This document shows, one piece after another, positions 8,844 to 17,223 of a stretch of 64,000 nucleotides of DNA; positions within the stretch are counted from its first letter, which is position 1; every line of letters starts with the position of its first letter. The stretch is from assembly GCF_947487605.1 (NCBI RefSeq), contig NZ_CANKXK010000003.1, forward strand, positions 62,001 to 126,000, given 5' to 3'. The DNA is from an uncultured Algibacter sp. (lineage in GTDB: Bacteria; Bacteroidota; Bacteroidia; Flavobacteriales; Flavobacteriaceae). The notes beneath the pieces are model-generated. The model saw only the letters and a list, made by a program, of their open reading frames with translations, ran no database searches and was not told the origin of the DNA. Position numbers and translations under genes: made by a program.

Positions 8844-10577
8844 TTAGCTTAAACGGATATCTGAAACCGATGCTCCCGACGGAATCATTGGGAATACGTT
8901 ATCTTCTTTTTCTACACAAACCTCTAAAAAGTAAGATTCTTTTGAAGTCATCATTTCTTTTACAGCATCTGCTAATTCTTCACGCTTAATTACTTTTCTA
9001 GCTTTTATATAATAACCTTCAGCAATAGCTACAAAATTAGGGTTTGTCATTTCGGTAGAAGCATAACGCTTATCGAAAAATAACTGTTGCCATTGGCGTA
9101 CCATTCCTAAAAACTCATTATTAAGCACCACAATTTTAACAGCTGCTTTTTGCTGAAAAATGGTTCCTAGTTCTTGAATATTCATTTGGTAACCACCATC
9201 ACCAATAATAGCAACTACTTCGCGTTCTGGTGCGGCCATTTTTGCTCCAATAGCTGCTGGAAGTGCAAACCCCATAGTCCCTAAACCACCAGAAGTAATA
9301 TTACTTTTAGTGATATTAAAATCAGAGTATCTACAAGCAATCATTTGATGTTGTCCTACATCTGAAACAATAGCTGCATTTCCTTTACTTTCAATATTTA
9401 TTTGCTTCAATACCTCACCCATAGTCAATCCTTCTTTTGTAGGGTGGAGGTCATTTTTGATTACCTTTTCAAATTCAATAGTATATAAATTTTTGAATTC
9501 TTGTAACCAAGATTCATGAGTATTTTCATTTAATGCATCAAAAAGCATTGCTAAGCTTTCTTTTGAATTTCCTAAAACAGCGACATCCGTTTTTACATTT
9601 TTATCAATTTCCGCAGGGTCAATATCAAAATGAATAATTTTTGCTTGTTTAGCATAAGTATCTAAACTGCCTGTAACACGGTCGTCAAAACGCATTCCAA
9701 TAGCAATCAACACATCACACTCGTTTGTTAGTTTATTAGGCGCATAATTACCGTGCATACCAACCATACCTATATTTAATGGATGTGATGTTGGTAATGC
9801 CGAAGCTCCTAAAATAGTCCAAGCAGCAGGTATTCCAGCTTTTTCAATAACTGCTTTAAGTTCCTCTTCAGCCTGTCCTAAAATAACCCCTTGCCCCCAA
9901 ACAATCATGGGTTTTTTAGCATTATTTATTAATTCCGCAGCAGCGTTAATAGATGCTTGACTTGTTTTTGGAACAGGGTAATAACTCCTTACCCCTTTAC
10001 ATTTTTCATATTTAAAGTCTAACTCTCCAAATTGCGCATCTTTAGTAATATCTACAAGTACTGGCCCTGGTCTTCCGCTTCTAGCAATGTAAAATGCTTT
10101 TGCTATAGCCTCTGGAATATCTTCTGATTTAGTAACTTGGCAATTCCATTTCGTTACTGGTGTAGAAATTCCAACAATATCGGTTTCTTGAAAGGCATCA
10201 CTACCTAATAAATGTGATGGCACTTGCCCTGTAATACACACTAAGGGTGTAGAATCTATTTGCGCATCAGCGATACCTGTAATTAGGTTGGTAGCTCCTG
10301 GTCCAGAAGTTGCCATAGCAACACCTACTTTACCAGAAATTCTAGCATAACCTTGAGCTGCATGAGCAGCACCTTGCTCATGGCGTGTTAAAACGTGATG
10401 AATTTTATCTTGAAATTTGTATAATTCATCATAAACAGGCATAATTGCTCCTCCTGGATATCCATAAAGAATATCAACGCCTTCTGCCATTAAGCTTCTT
10501 ACTATAGCTTCGCTACCTGATATACGTTGTGTTTTTTCTGCCACTTCTTGTTTCGTATTTATTGTTTGTGTTTTCAT
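8844..10577 (-). CDS. ilvB: Acetolactate synthase large (catalytic) subunit
   Basis: This TPP-dependent enzyme condenses pyruvate with pyruvate or 2-oxobutanoate. I choose the ATG at 10575-10577 (577 residues, MKTQTINTKQ); an upstream in-frame start at 10604 adds nine residues without homology. The catalytic glutamate lies in RHEQGAAHAAQGYAR, and the TPP/Mg motif GDGGYQMNIQEL...NN is in the C-terminal third. It is preceded by ilvD and followed by ilvN, as expected for one operon under the attenuator at 12566-12687. Confidence 0.95.
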   Translation of the reverse strand: MKTQTINTKQEVAEKTQRISGSEAIVRSLMAEGVDILYGYPGGAIMPVYDELYKFQDKIHHVLTRHEQGAAHAAQGYARISGKVGVAMATSGPGATNLITGIADAQIDSTPLVCITGQVPSHLLGSDAFQETDIVGISTPVTKWNCQVTKSEDIPEAIAKAFYIARSGRPGPVLVDITKDAQFGELDFKYEKCKGVRSYYPVPKTSQASINAAAELINNAKKPMIVWGQGVILGQAEEELKAVIEKAGIPAAWTILGASALPTSHPLNIGMVGMHGNYAPNKLTNECDVLIAIGMRFDDRVTGSLDTYAKQAKIIHFDIDPAEIDKNVKTDVAVLGNSKESLAMLFDALNENTHESWLQEFKNLYTIEFEKVIKNDLHPTKEGLTMGEVLKQINIESKGNAAIVSDVGQHQMIACRYSDFNITKSNITSGGLGTMGFALPAAIGAKMAAPEREVVAIIGDGGYQMNIQELGTIFQQKAAVKIVVLNNEFLGMVRQWQQLFFDKRYASTEMTNPNFVAIAEGYYIKARKVIKREELADAVKEMMTSKESYFLEVCVEKEDNVFPMIPSGASVSDIRLS

Positions 10578-10632
10578 AATTCTCACTTTTATTGAGATTT
10601 CCACCTTCGCGGAAATGAAAAAATTTTATGTG

Positions 10633-12318
10633 TTATGCATCCGTTACACAGCCTTGTGAAGCCGATGCTACCGATTTTGCATATTTGTATAGTATTCCTT
10701 TTTTGTGCTTTAACGCTGGTTGTACCCATTGTGCTTTTCTTTCTGCTAATTCTTCATCAGAAAGCAACACGTTAATAGAGTTATCTTCAGCACTAATTCT
10801 AATTTTATCACCTGTTTTTAATAAACCTATCGCTCCTCCTGTTTGTGCTTCTGGCGTGATATGCCCCACAACAAAACCATGAGTTCCTCCAGAGAAACGG
10901 CCATCTGTAATTAAAGCCACAGATTTTCCTAAACCAGCACCCATAATTAATGAGGTTGGTTTTAACATTTCTGGCATTCCTGGACCTCCTTTTGGACCGA
11001 CATACCGAATGACGACTACATCTCCTCGCTCTACTTCGCCATTTGAAATACCTGTGTTTGCTGCTTGTTCTCCATCATAAACAACTGCTTTTCCTTCAAA
11101 CAATAACCCTTCATTTCCAGATATTTTTGCTACAGCGCCTTCCGAAGCTAAATTCCCATAAAGAATCTGTAAATTTCCTGAAGACTTTAAAGCTTTATCT
11201 TTTGGATAAATAACATCTTGACTATCTTCTTCAAATGAAAGTGGCTCAACATCTGCTAAATTCTCTGCTAATGTTTTTCCAGTTACCGTTAAACAATCGC
11301 CATGTAAATAACCATTATCGAGTAAATATTTCATAACTGCTGGAGTTCCTCCAACACCATGAACATCTTCCATTAAGTATTTTCCACTAGGTTTTAAATC
11401 TGCAATTAAAGGTGTTCTATCACTGACACGTTGAAAATCTTCTAATGTAAAGTCAATATCAGCAGCATGTGCAATGGCTAAAAAATGTAGTACCGCATTT
11501 GTAGAACCTCCTAAAGCGTTTACCAATGCTATTGCATTTTCAATAGATTTTTTTGAAATAATATCTAGAGGTTTTAAATCTAGCTCTAAAAGATTTTTTA
11601 TTGCTCTAGCGGTTCTTTCACTTTCAGATAATTTATTTGGGTTTTCAGCAGGAATAGACGAGTTATAAGGTAATGCAAACCCCATACATTCTATTGCTGA
11701 AGCCATCGTGTTTGCTGTGTACATACCGCCACACGCTCCCGCTCCTGGAATAGCCCTTCTTATAATATCTCTATATTCTTCTTCTTCAATCTCACCAGCC
11801 ACTTTTTGACCTAAAGCTTCAAAAGCTGAAACAATATTTAATTTTCTTCCTTTGTATTTTCCAGATGCAATCGTACCGCCATACATCATAATTGATGGAC
11901 GATTTAATCGTAACATAGCTATAACGGCTCCTGGCATGTTTTTATCACAACCCACAACAGAAATAAGCGCATCATAACTTTGGGCATTCATAACGGTTTC
12001 AATAGAATCTGCAATAATATCACGAGAGGCTAAAGAATAATTCATTCCAGAAGTTCCCATAGAAATACCATCACTAACCCCAATAGTATTGAATCCTAAA
12101 CCAACTAAATCTGCAATTTTACACTCAATCTTAACTTCGGCTGCCAATCCATTTAAGTGCATATTACAAGGGTTCCCGTCGTAACCTGTACTAGCAATAC
12201 CCACTTGAGCTTTCTTCATATCCTCATCCGTTAAACCCACTGCATATAGCATGGCTTGAGAAGCTGGTTGAGATTCATCCTGTGTTAGTCTTTTACTATG
12301 TTTATTAAGTTCCTTCAT
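10633..12318 (-). CDS. ilvD: Dihydroxy-acid dehydratase
   Basis: The 561-residue Fe-S enzyme dehydrates the dihydroxy acids from IlvC to the 2-oxo acids of valine, leucine and isoleucine synthesis. The three conserved cysteine blocks are present ([28 protein letters not shown]). It is the first structural gene of the ilv operon, about 250 bases downstream of an attenuator terminator. Length and start are normal for the family. Confidence 0.96.
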   Translation of the reverse strand: MKELNKHSKRLTQDESQPASQAMLYAVGLTDEDMKKAQVGIASTGYDGNPCNMHLNGLAAEVKIECKIADLVGLGFNTIGVSDGISMGTSGMNYSLASRDIIADSIETVMNAQSYDALISVVGCDKNMPGAVIAMLRLNRPSIMMYGGTIASGKYKGRKLNIVSAFEALGQKVAGEIEEEEYRDIIRRAIPGAGACGGMYTANTMASAIECMGFALPYNSSIPAENPNKLSESERTARAIKNLLELDLKPLDIISKKSIENAIALVNALGGSTNAVLHFLAIAHAADIDFTLEDFQRVSDRTPLIADLKPSGKYLMEDVHGVGGTPAVMKYLLDNGYLHGDCLTVTGKTLAENLADVEPLSFEEDSQDVIYPKDKALKSSGNLQILYGNLASEGAVAKISGNEGLLFEGKAVVYDGEQAANTGISNGEVERGDVVVIRYVGPKGGPGMPEMLKPTSLIMGAGLGKSVALITDGRFSGGTHGFVVGHITPEAQTGGAIGLLKTGDKIRISAEDNSINVLLSDEELAERKAQWVQPALKHKKGILYKYAKSVASASQGCVTDA

Positions 12319-12565
12319 ATTTACTGCAAAAAATTTCGCCTATCTTCCTTAATGTTGGTTATTTTCTTCATTTTTAAGAATATGCTTGAAAAATCTACAA
12401 ACCTCTTAAAAAGATTACGAAATTAAATTATTACATTCTTAAATCTACTTTTTACTGCATTCCTTGGTTAAATTCAGCATTATAAAAATTAGTTTAAAAT
12501 ACTGATTAACAAATGTTTAAATGATTATTTTTATGATGTCCAAAATTGAAAAAATATTCCATAAA

Positions 12566-12593
12566 AAAAGCCTTCCGTTTTGGGAAGGCTTTT
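12566..12593 (-). terminator. Attenuator terminator of the ilv operon
   Basis: On the minus strand AAAAGCCTTCC pairs perfectly with GGAAGGCTTTT (11 bp, six-base loop) and a run of T continues to 12563. It lies between the leader peptide and ilvD, so it can only stop ilv transcription early. The segment GGGAATGG directly after the leader stop codon (about 12617-12624) can pair with CCTTCCC of the ascending arm and act as antiterminator. Confidence 0.85.
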
Positions 12594-12624
12594 AAAATTT
12601 ATTTTCGTTTTAAAATACCATTCC

Positions 12625-12687
12625 CTATCGCTGTGAAATAATCACAACAACACTAATAGAAACGATATTTAATATTTGTTTTTTCAT
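12625..12687 (-). CDS. ilvL: Branched-chain amino acid leader peptide
   Basis: This is a 20-codon open frame starting MKKQILNIV and ending IISQR before TAG. Ten of the 20 residues are Ile, Val or Leu, including the run VVVII. It is followed by an antiterminator segment and a strong intrinsic terminator before ilvD, the layout of ribosome-mediated attenuation: when charged Ile/Val/Leu tRNA is scarce, the ribosome stalls in the leader and the terminator does not form. A near-consensus -7 box (AATATTTG, 12698-12705) would give a very short 5' leader. The peptide itself probably has no other role. Confidence 0.85.
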   Translation of the reverse strand: MKKQILNIVSISVVVIISQR

Positions 12688-12777
12688 CTTAACACTACAA
12701 ATATTTACATTTATTTTAAAACCACCTATTCTTTTTTGAAAAAAATAAAAATCGACGTTCATATTCTTTTATTTTTT

Positions 12778-12785
12778 TACTTTTG
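12778..12785 (+). promoter_or_regulatory. Putative -7 promoter box of metK
   Basis: TACTTTTG matches TAnnTTTG exactly. It would start transcription near 12791, just before the first stem of the riboswitch, so the whole aptamer is in the transcript. No clear -33 TTTG is seen. Confidence 0.6.
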
Positions 12786-12800
12786 CATGATTAATAATAA

Positions 12801-12883
12801 TGAGGAAAGATTTGACTGATTGCAACCTCAAGAAAAAATGCTAAAGGCAGTGTAAACTTCCTGAGACGCTATCGTCAAATCTC
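12801..12883 (+). promoter_or_regulatory. SAM-II-type riboswitch in the metK leader
   Basis: The core matches the SAM-II aptamer as I know it: stem P1 TGAGG/CCTCA (12801-12805 with 12826-12830), the loop GATTTGACTGATTGCAA inside it, then ATGCTAAAGG, and a pseudoknot ACTG (12815-12818) with CAGT (12848-12851). Downstream, GTCAAATCT (12874-12882) is perfectly complementary over 9 bases to AGATTTGAC (12808-12816) inside the aptamer, so binding of SAM and this alternative stem exclude each other. The metK ATG follows 17 bases later. Control of SAM synthetase by its product fits. Confidence 0.75.
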
Positions 12884-12899
12884 AAAAAAATAAATTAAA

Positions 12900-14153
12900 A
12901 TGGCCTATTTATTTACTTCGGAAAGTGTTTCTGAAGGACACCCAGATAAAGTTGCAGATCAAATTAGTGATGCACTAATAGATAACTTTTTAGCATTCGA
13001 CATAGATTCTAAAGTCGCATGTGAAACACTTGTTACAACAGGACAAGTGGTACTTGCTGGCGAAGTAAAATCGAATACCTATTTAGATGTTCAAAAAATT
13101 GCGAGAGATACTATAAACAAAATTGGCTATACCAAAGGTGAATATATGTTTGATGGTAATTCTTGTGGTGTATTTTCTGCAATTCACGAGCAGTCTGAAG
13201 ATATTAATCAAGGTGTTGACAGAGGCAGTAAAGAAGAACAAGGTGCTGGCGACCAAGGGATGATGTTTGGTTATGCAACTAACGAAACTGAAAATTTTAT
13301 GCCTCTAGCGTTAGATCTATCACATAGAATTTTAAAAGAACTTTCCGATTTAAGACGTAAAAATAAAGCTATCGCTTATTTAAGACCAGATTCTAAAAGT
13401 CAGGTTACTATTGAGTATAGCGATGATAATATCCCACAACGTATTGATGCTATTGTAGTTTCAACACAGCATGATGATTTTGCGGATGACGATGCTATGC
13501 TTGCAAAAATCAGAAAAGATATTGTTGATATTTTAATCCCTAGAGTCGTTGCTAAACTTCCAGAGTCTATTCAAAAATTATTTAATGATGATATTAAATA
13601 TCACATTAATCCGACAGGCAAGTTTGTTATTGGAGGCCCTCATGGAGATACTGGATTAACAGGGCGAAAAATAATTGTTGATACTTATGGCGGAAAAGGT
13701 GCTCATGGTGGTGGCGCTTTCTCTGGAAAAGACCCAAGTAAAGTAGATAGAAGTGCAGCTTATGCTACACGCCATATTGCTAAAAATTTGGTTGCTGCTG
13801 GTGTAGCAGATGAAATTCTTGTACAAGTAAGTTACGCCATTGGCGTGGTAGAACCTATGGGTATATTTGTAGACACATACGGTACTTGTCCTTTTAACAT
13901 GACCGATGGCGAAATAGCAGAGAAAGTATCTAAGATTTTTGATATGCGCCCATTTGCTATTGAAGACCGCTTAAAACTACGCTCACCAATTTATAGCGAA
14001 ACTGCTGCTTATGGACATATGGGACGTAGCAATCGTGTGGTTTCTAAAACTTTTAGCCAACCTAATGGTGAAAGTAAAACGCTTGATGTAGAATTATTTA
14101 CATGGGAGAAGTTGGATTATGTTGAGAAGGTAAAAGAAGCTTTTGAGCTTTAA
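12900..14153 (+). CDS. metK: S-adenosylmethionine synthase
   Basis: The 417-residue enzyme makes S-adenosylmethionine from methionine and ATP. Signature blocks are [13 protein letters not shown] (residues 14-26), [12 protein letters not shown] and [19 protein letters not shown]. It is transcribed alone, divergently from the ilv operon, behind a SAM-II-type riboswitch, so it is probably repressed when SAM is plentiful. The length is slightly above the common 385-400, as in other Bacteroidota. Confidence 0.97.
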   Translation: MAYLFTSESVSEGHPDKVADQISDALIDNFLAFDIDSKVACETLVTTGQVVLAGEVKSNTYLDVQKIARDTINKIGYTKGEYMFDGNSCGVFSAIHEQSEDINQGVDRGSKEEQGAGDQGMMFGYATNETENFMPLALDLSHRILKELSDLRRKNKAIAYLRPDSKSQVTIEYSDDNIPQRIDAIVVSTQHDDFADDDAMLAKIRKDIVDILIPRVVAKLPESIQKLFNDDIKYHINPTGKFVIGGPHGDTGLTGRKIIVDTYGGKGAHGGGAFSGKDPSKVDRSAAYATRHIAKNLVAAGVADEILVQVSYAIGVVEPMGIFVDTYGTCPFNMTDGEIAEKVSKIFDMRPFAIEDRLKLRSPIYSETAAYGHMGRSNRVVSKTFSQPNGESKTLDVELFTWEKLDYVEKVKEAFEL

Positions 14154-14163
14154 ATAAACTCGT

Positions 14164-14323
14164 AAAAAGAGGGTGTTTAAAAAGCACCAATTATACGTCA
14201 TTACTATAGAAGTTAACTAATTCGAGGACAATTTTGATTTCGAAGTAATCTCATAATCAAAAATCTGAATTTAAAAGATTCCTTCACTTTGTTCGGAATG
14301 ACACCTTTTAGACAGTCTTTTTT
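14164..14323. repeat. Decayed palindromic intergenic element, copy 1
   Basis: The outer arms are AAAAAGAGGGTGTTTAAAAAG (14164-14184) and TTTTAGACAGTCTTTTTT (14306-14323). These match the outer arms of the better-preserved element at 43323-43469 (AAAAAGAGGCTGTCTG... and ...TTTTTAGACAGCCTCTTTTT). The inner part differs and carries GATTCCTTCACTTTGTTCGG, a motif that resembles other flavobacterial intergenic repeats. It probably also ends metK transcription. Confidence 0.55.
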
Positions 14324-14647
14324 AATTATACCAACTTAACTTTGTAAAAATTTCTGCTATATTAGTTCAATTCTTATATGAGTTACTTGTAATGTTCCCA
14401 TAGCTATCAGAATTGTTTCTGTATTAAAACAATATCATATCAATTAAAGTTCTTTACAACCTGAAAGCTAGCATCAATGTATCACATTAATTTTGAATCT
14501 GGTCAACCAACATTCAATAAATATAAGAGCTATTTCTACCTTTAGGTTTTAACAACTTTATCTTCAAAAAATGTGAACAAAAAAAACAGATAAAACAGAT
14601 AAATAAAACATATCTTTTTTAACTTGTGAAGTTGAATTTGATTCGGA
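14324..14647. other. Gene-free stretch upstream of the restriction-modification pair
   Basis: I see no gene in this AT-rich stretch. The 12-mer TTCGGAATGACA at its end (14642-14653, spanning the methyltransferase ATG) also occurs at 14292-14303 in the repeat element before it. The words CTTAAC-TTTGTAAAAA-TTTCTGC (14335-14357) recur with gaps downstream of the island at 17032-17062. Both may mark the edge of an insertion. Confidence 0.4.
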
Positions 14648-15913
14648 ATGACAAAAGAAAGAATTGACATAGAAAAGATTAACGAACAACTATTTGAAAC
14701 AAAAGTAGTTGAACCAGATAACTATAAAGCAGCTTCTTTTACACATTATTTGCAGAATCATATTAACGGCGTTTCGCAGTTCTACAAAAAAGATGCGCTT
14801 GCATTTGTTAAGGAAATACTTGTAAAAGAATATCCAACAAATGAAATTACCTATAAGGTTACAGAAGAAGCTTTGCAATATTTAATTTTTGATTTAAACA
14901 AAACAGTTCCTTTTCCAGCACCTGAAAAACCCAAATTTAAATTTATTGACCTATTTGCTGGAATTGGGGGATTTAGGATGGCACTTCAAAACCTTGAAGG
15001 AAAGTGCGTGTTTACGAGCGAATGGGATAAACATTCAAAACAAACTTACAAAGCCAACTTTGGCGAAATACCATTTGGCGACATTACAAAAGAAAAGACA
15101 AAAAGTTATATCCCTGACAATTTCGATGTACTTTGTGCTGGTTTTCCTTGTCAAGCTTTTTCTATTGCTGGAAGACGTGGCGGATTTGAAGATACTCGTG
15201 GAACATTGTTTTTTGATGTAGCAGAGATTATTAAAAAGAAAAAACCAAAAGCAATATTCCTCGAAAATGTAAAAGGTTTAAGAAATCACGACAAAGGAAA
15301 AACTCTAAAAACTATTTTAAATGTACTTCGAGAAGATTTAGGCTACTACGTGCCAGAACCGCAAATATTGAATGCTAAAGAATTTGGAGTTCCTCAAAAT
15401 CGTGAAAGAATTTTTATAATTGGATTCCGCAAAGATTTAGAAATAACTGATTTCCACTATCCTGAACCAACAAATAAAGATGCAATTTTAGACGATATTT
15501 TAGAACAGGAAGAAGTTTCAGTAAAATATTATCTATCTACAACATACGTTCAAACTTTAAAAAAACATCGAGCACGCCACGAAAGCAAAGGTAATGGATT
15601 TGGTTACCAAATAATACCCAATAACGGAACTGCAAATGCGGTTGTTTGTGGCGGTATGGGCAGAGAACGAAATTTAGTTTTAGACGATAGATTAACAAAT
15701 TTTGTTCCCGTAACTCATATTACAGGAGAAGTGAATCGTGAAGGAATTAGAAAAATGACACCAAGAGAATGGGCTAGACTCCAAGGGTTTCCAGACAATT
15801 TTAAAATTATAGTATCAGACGCACAAGCTTATAAACAATTCGGAAATTCAGTTGCAGTTCCCGCTATCCAAGCCACAGCGAAAAAAATTATAGAGAAACT
15901 TAACCGCAAATGA
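14648..15913 (+). CDS. DNA (cytosine-5-)-methyltransferase of an HpaII-like type II system
   Basis: The 421-residue protein has the C5-methyltransferase motifs in order: I FIDLFAGIGGFR (99-110), IV with catalytic C168 (GFPCQAFS), VI FLENVKGL (204-211), VIII QNRERIF (250-256), a variable target-recognition region, IX RLQGFP and X FGNSVAVPA. An extra N-terminal region of about 95 residues precedes motif I. The stop codon overlaps the start of the restriction gene (ATGA). As the partner is HpaII-like, the predicted target is CCGG; that specificity is inferred from the partner, not from the recognition domain. Confidence 0.92.
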   Translation: MTKERIDIEKINEQLFETKVVEPDNYKAASFTHYLQNHINGVSQFYKKDALAFVKEILVKEYPTNEITYKVTEEALQYLIFDLNKTVPFPAPEKPKFKFIDLFAGIGGFRMALQNLEGKCVFTSEWDKHSKQTYKANFGEIPFGDITKEKTKSYIPDNFDVLCAGFPCQAFSIAGRRGGFEDTRGTLFFDVAEIIKKKKPKAIFLENVKGLRNHDKGKTLKTILNVLREDLGYYVPEPQILNAKEFGVPQNRERIFIIGFRKDLEITDFHYPEPTNKDAILDDILEQEEVSVKYYLSTTYVQTLKKHRARHESKGNGFGYQIIPNNGTANAVVCGGMGRERNLVLDDRLTNFVPVTHITGEVNREGIRKMTPREWARLQGFPDNFKIIVSDAQAYKQFGNSVAVPAIQATAKKIIEKLNRK

Positions 15914-16989
15914 TAAAAGGGAATATTGGAGAATGGAGCGAAATTTATACGCTTTTAAAAATCGTTGGCGATAAAAAATTATTCGCTGGAAATAGTGATT
16001 TGGAAAAACTTGAATCTTTAATCTTTCCAATAATCAAAGTTCTTCGTGATGAATCTAACGGAACATTTGAATACTCTTATGATAATGACATAGTTGTTAT
16101 TAGTGGTAATGAACAACAATTCAGGATTCCTTTATCAAAATTTAAAGAATTAGCTTCTCAATTATTGCAGTATTTAAAGACCTTTTCTGAAACAACATCC
16201 TCCTTTCCTGATATAGAACTTTTCTTAAATTCCTTTAACTGTTATTCACTCAAAGCTAAATCTTCAGTAAAAAGCGACATAAGGATTATCATTCACGACC
16301 AAAGAACTGGAACTAAACCAGAATTAGGTTTTAGTATTAAATCACAATTGGGAAAGCCAGCAACTCTTTTCAATTCTTCACAAGGCTCTAATTTTATATA
16401 CAGAATTGATGAAATAAAGCTATCTCACAATCAAATAGAAGAAATAAACAATTTAAATACGCGAAGTAAAATTCAAGATAGGGTAAAAATGATCTTGGCT
16501 TATGGAGCGACACTAAACTTTCAAAAGACAGAAGGTTCAATTTTTCATAATAACCTAACATTGATTGATAGCCTATTACCTGAAATTTTATCCGAGATTA
16601 TTATAAATTTCAGTACATCAAAATTTAACAAGCTAATAGATTTAATCGAAACTATTAAATCCAAAAACCCTTTAAATTTTGATATATCCAACAATCATTC
16701 TTTTTATAATTACAAAATAAAGCGATTACTTTCAGACATTGCTTTAGGCATGGTACCAACAACTGTTTGGACTGGTCAATTAGATACAACAGGAGGTTAT
16801 TTAGTAATAAAAGAAGATGGCGAAATATTATGCTATCACATTTACAATAGAAATGAATTTGAAGATTATTTGTTAGCAAATACCAAAATCATCAATCCAA
16901 GTTCAACAAGGCTAAAATTTGGTAAGGTTTATGAACAAAATAGAAATCAATATTTCAAACTAAACCTTCAAATAAGATTTATAAAATAA
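15910..16989 (+). CDS. HpaII-family type II restriction endonuclease
   Basis: The 359-residue protein opens MIKGNIGEWSEIYTLLK, the characteristic start of the HpaII restriction family. The nuclease core fits a PD-(D/E)xK site: D123 in KSDIRIIIHD and the SIK triplet ending at K144 in LGFSIKSQLG. Family members cut CCGG. It overlaps the methyltransferase gene by four bases, so the two are translationally coupled; no control (C) protein or Vsr repair gene is nearby. The frame appears intact, so the system may be active. Confidence 0.85.
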   Translation: MIKGNIGEWSEIYTLLKIVGDKKLFAGNSDLEKLESLIFPIIKVLRDESNGTFEYSYDNDIVVISGNEQQFRIPLSKFKELASQLLQYLKTFSETTSSFPDIELFLNSFNCYSLKAKSSVKSDIRIIIHDQRTGTKPELGFSIKSQLGKPATLFNSSQGSNFIYRIDEIKLSHNQIEEINNLNTRSKIQDRVKMILAYGATLNFQKTEGSIFHNNLTLIDSLLPEILSEIIINFSTSKFNKLIDLIETIKSKNPLNFDISNNHSFYNYKIKRLLSDIALGMVPTTVWTGQLDTTGGYLVIKEDGEILCYHIYNRNEFEDYLLANTKIINPSSTRLKFGKVYEQNRNQYFKLNLQIRFIK

Positions 16990-17223
16990 CTCTCGACAGT
17001 TACTACAAATCTTATAGTCAATTCATATAAGCTTAACAAAGTTGTAAAAAAACATATTTCTGCCAATCCTTAAAACTAATCAGAACGCAGAAAGCCTGTA
17101 GACAAACATCTTAATAAGGTAATAATAGCCATTTGATGTATTAAAGTTTCTTTTTTACTCAAAAATAAGCACCTGCTTTCCATCCTACTTGCCTTATACT
17201 AAACAATAAACGAAACGAACCCC

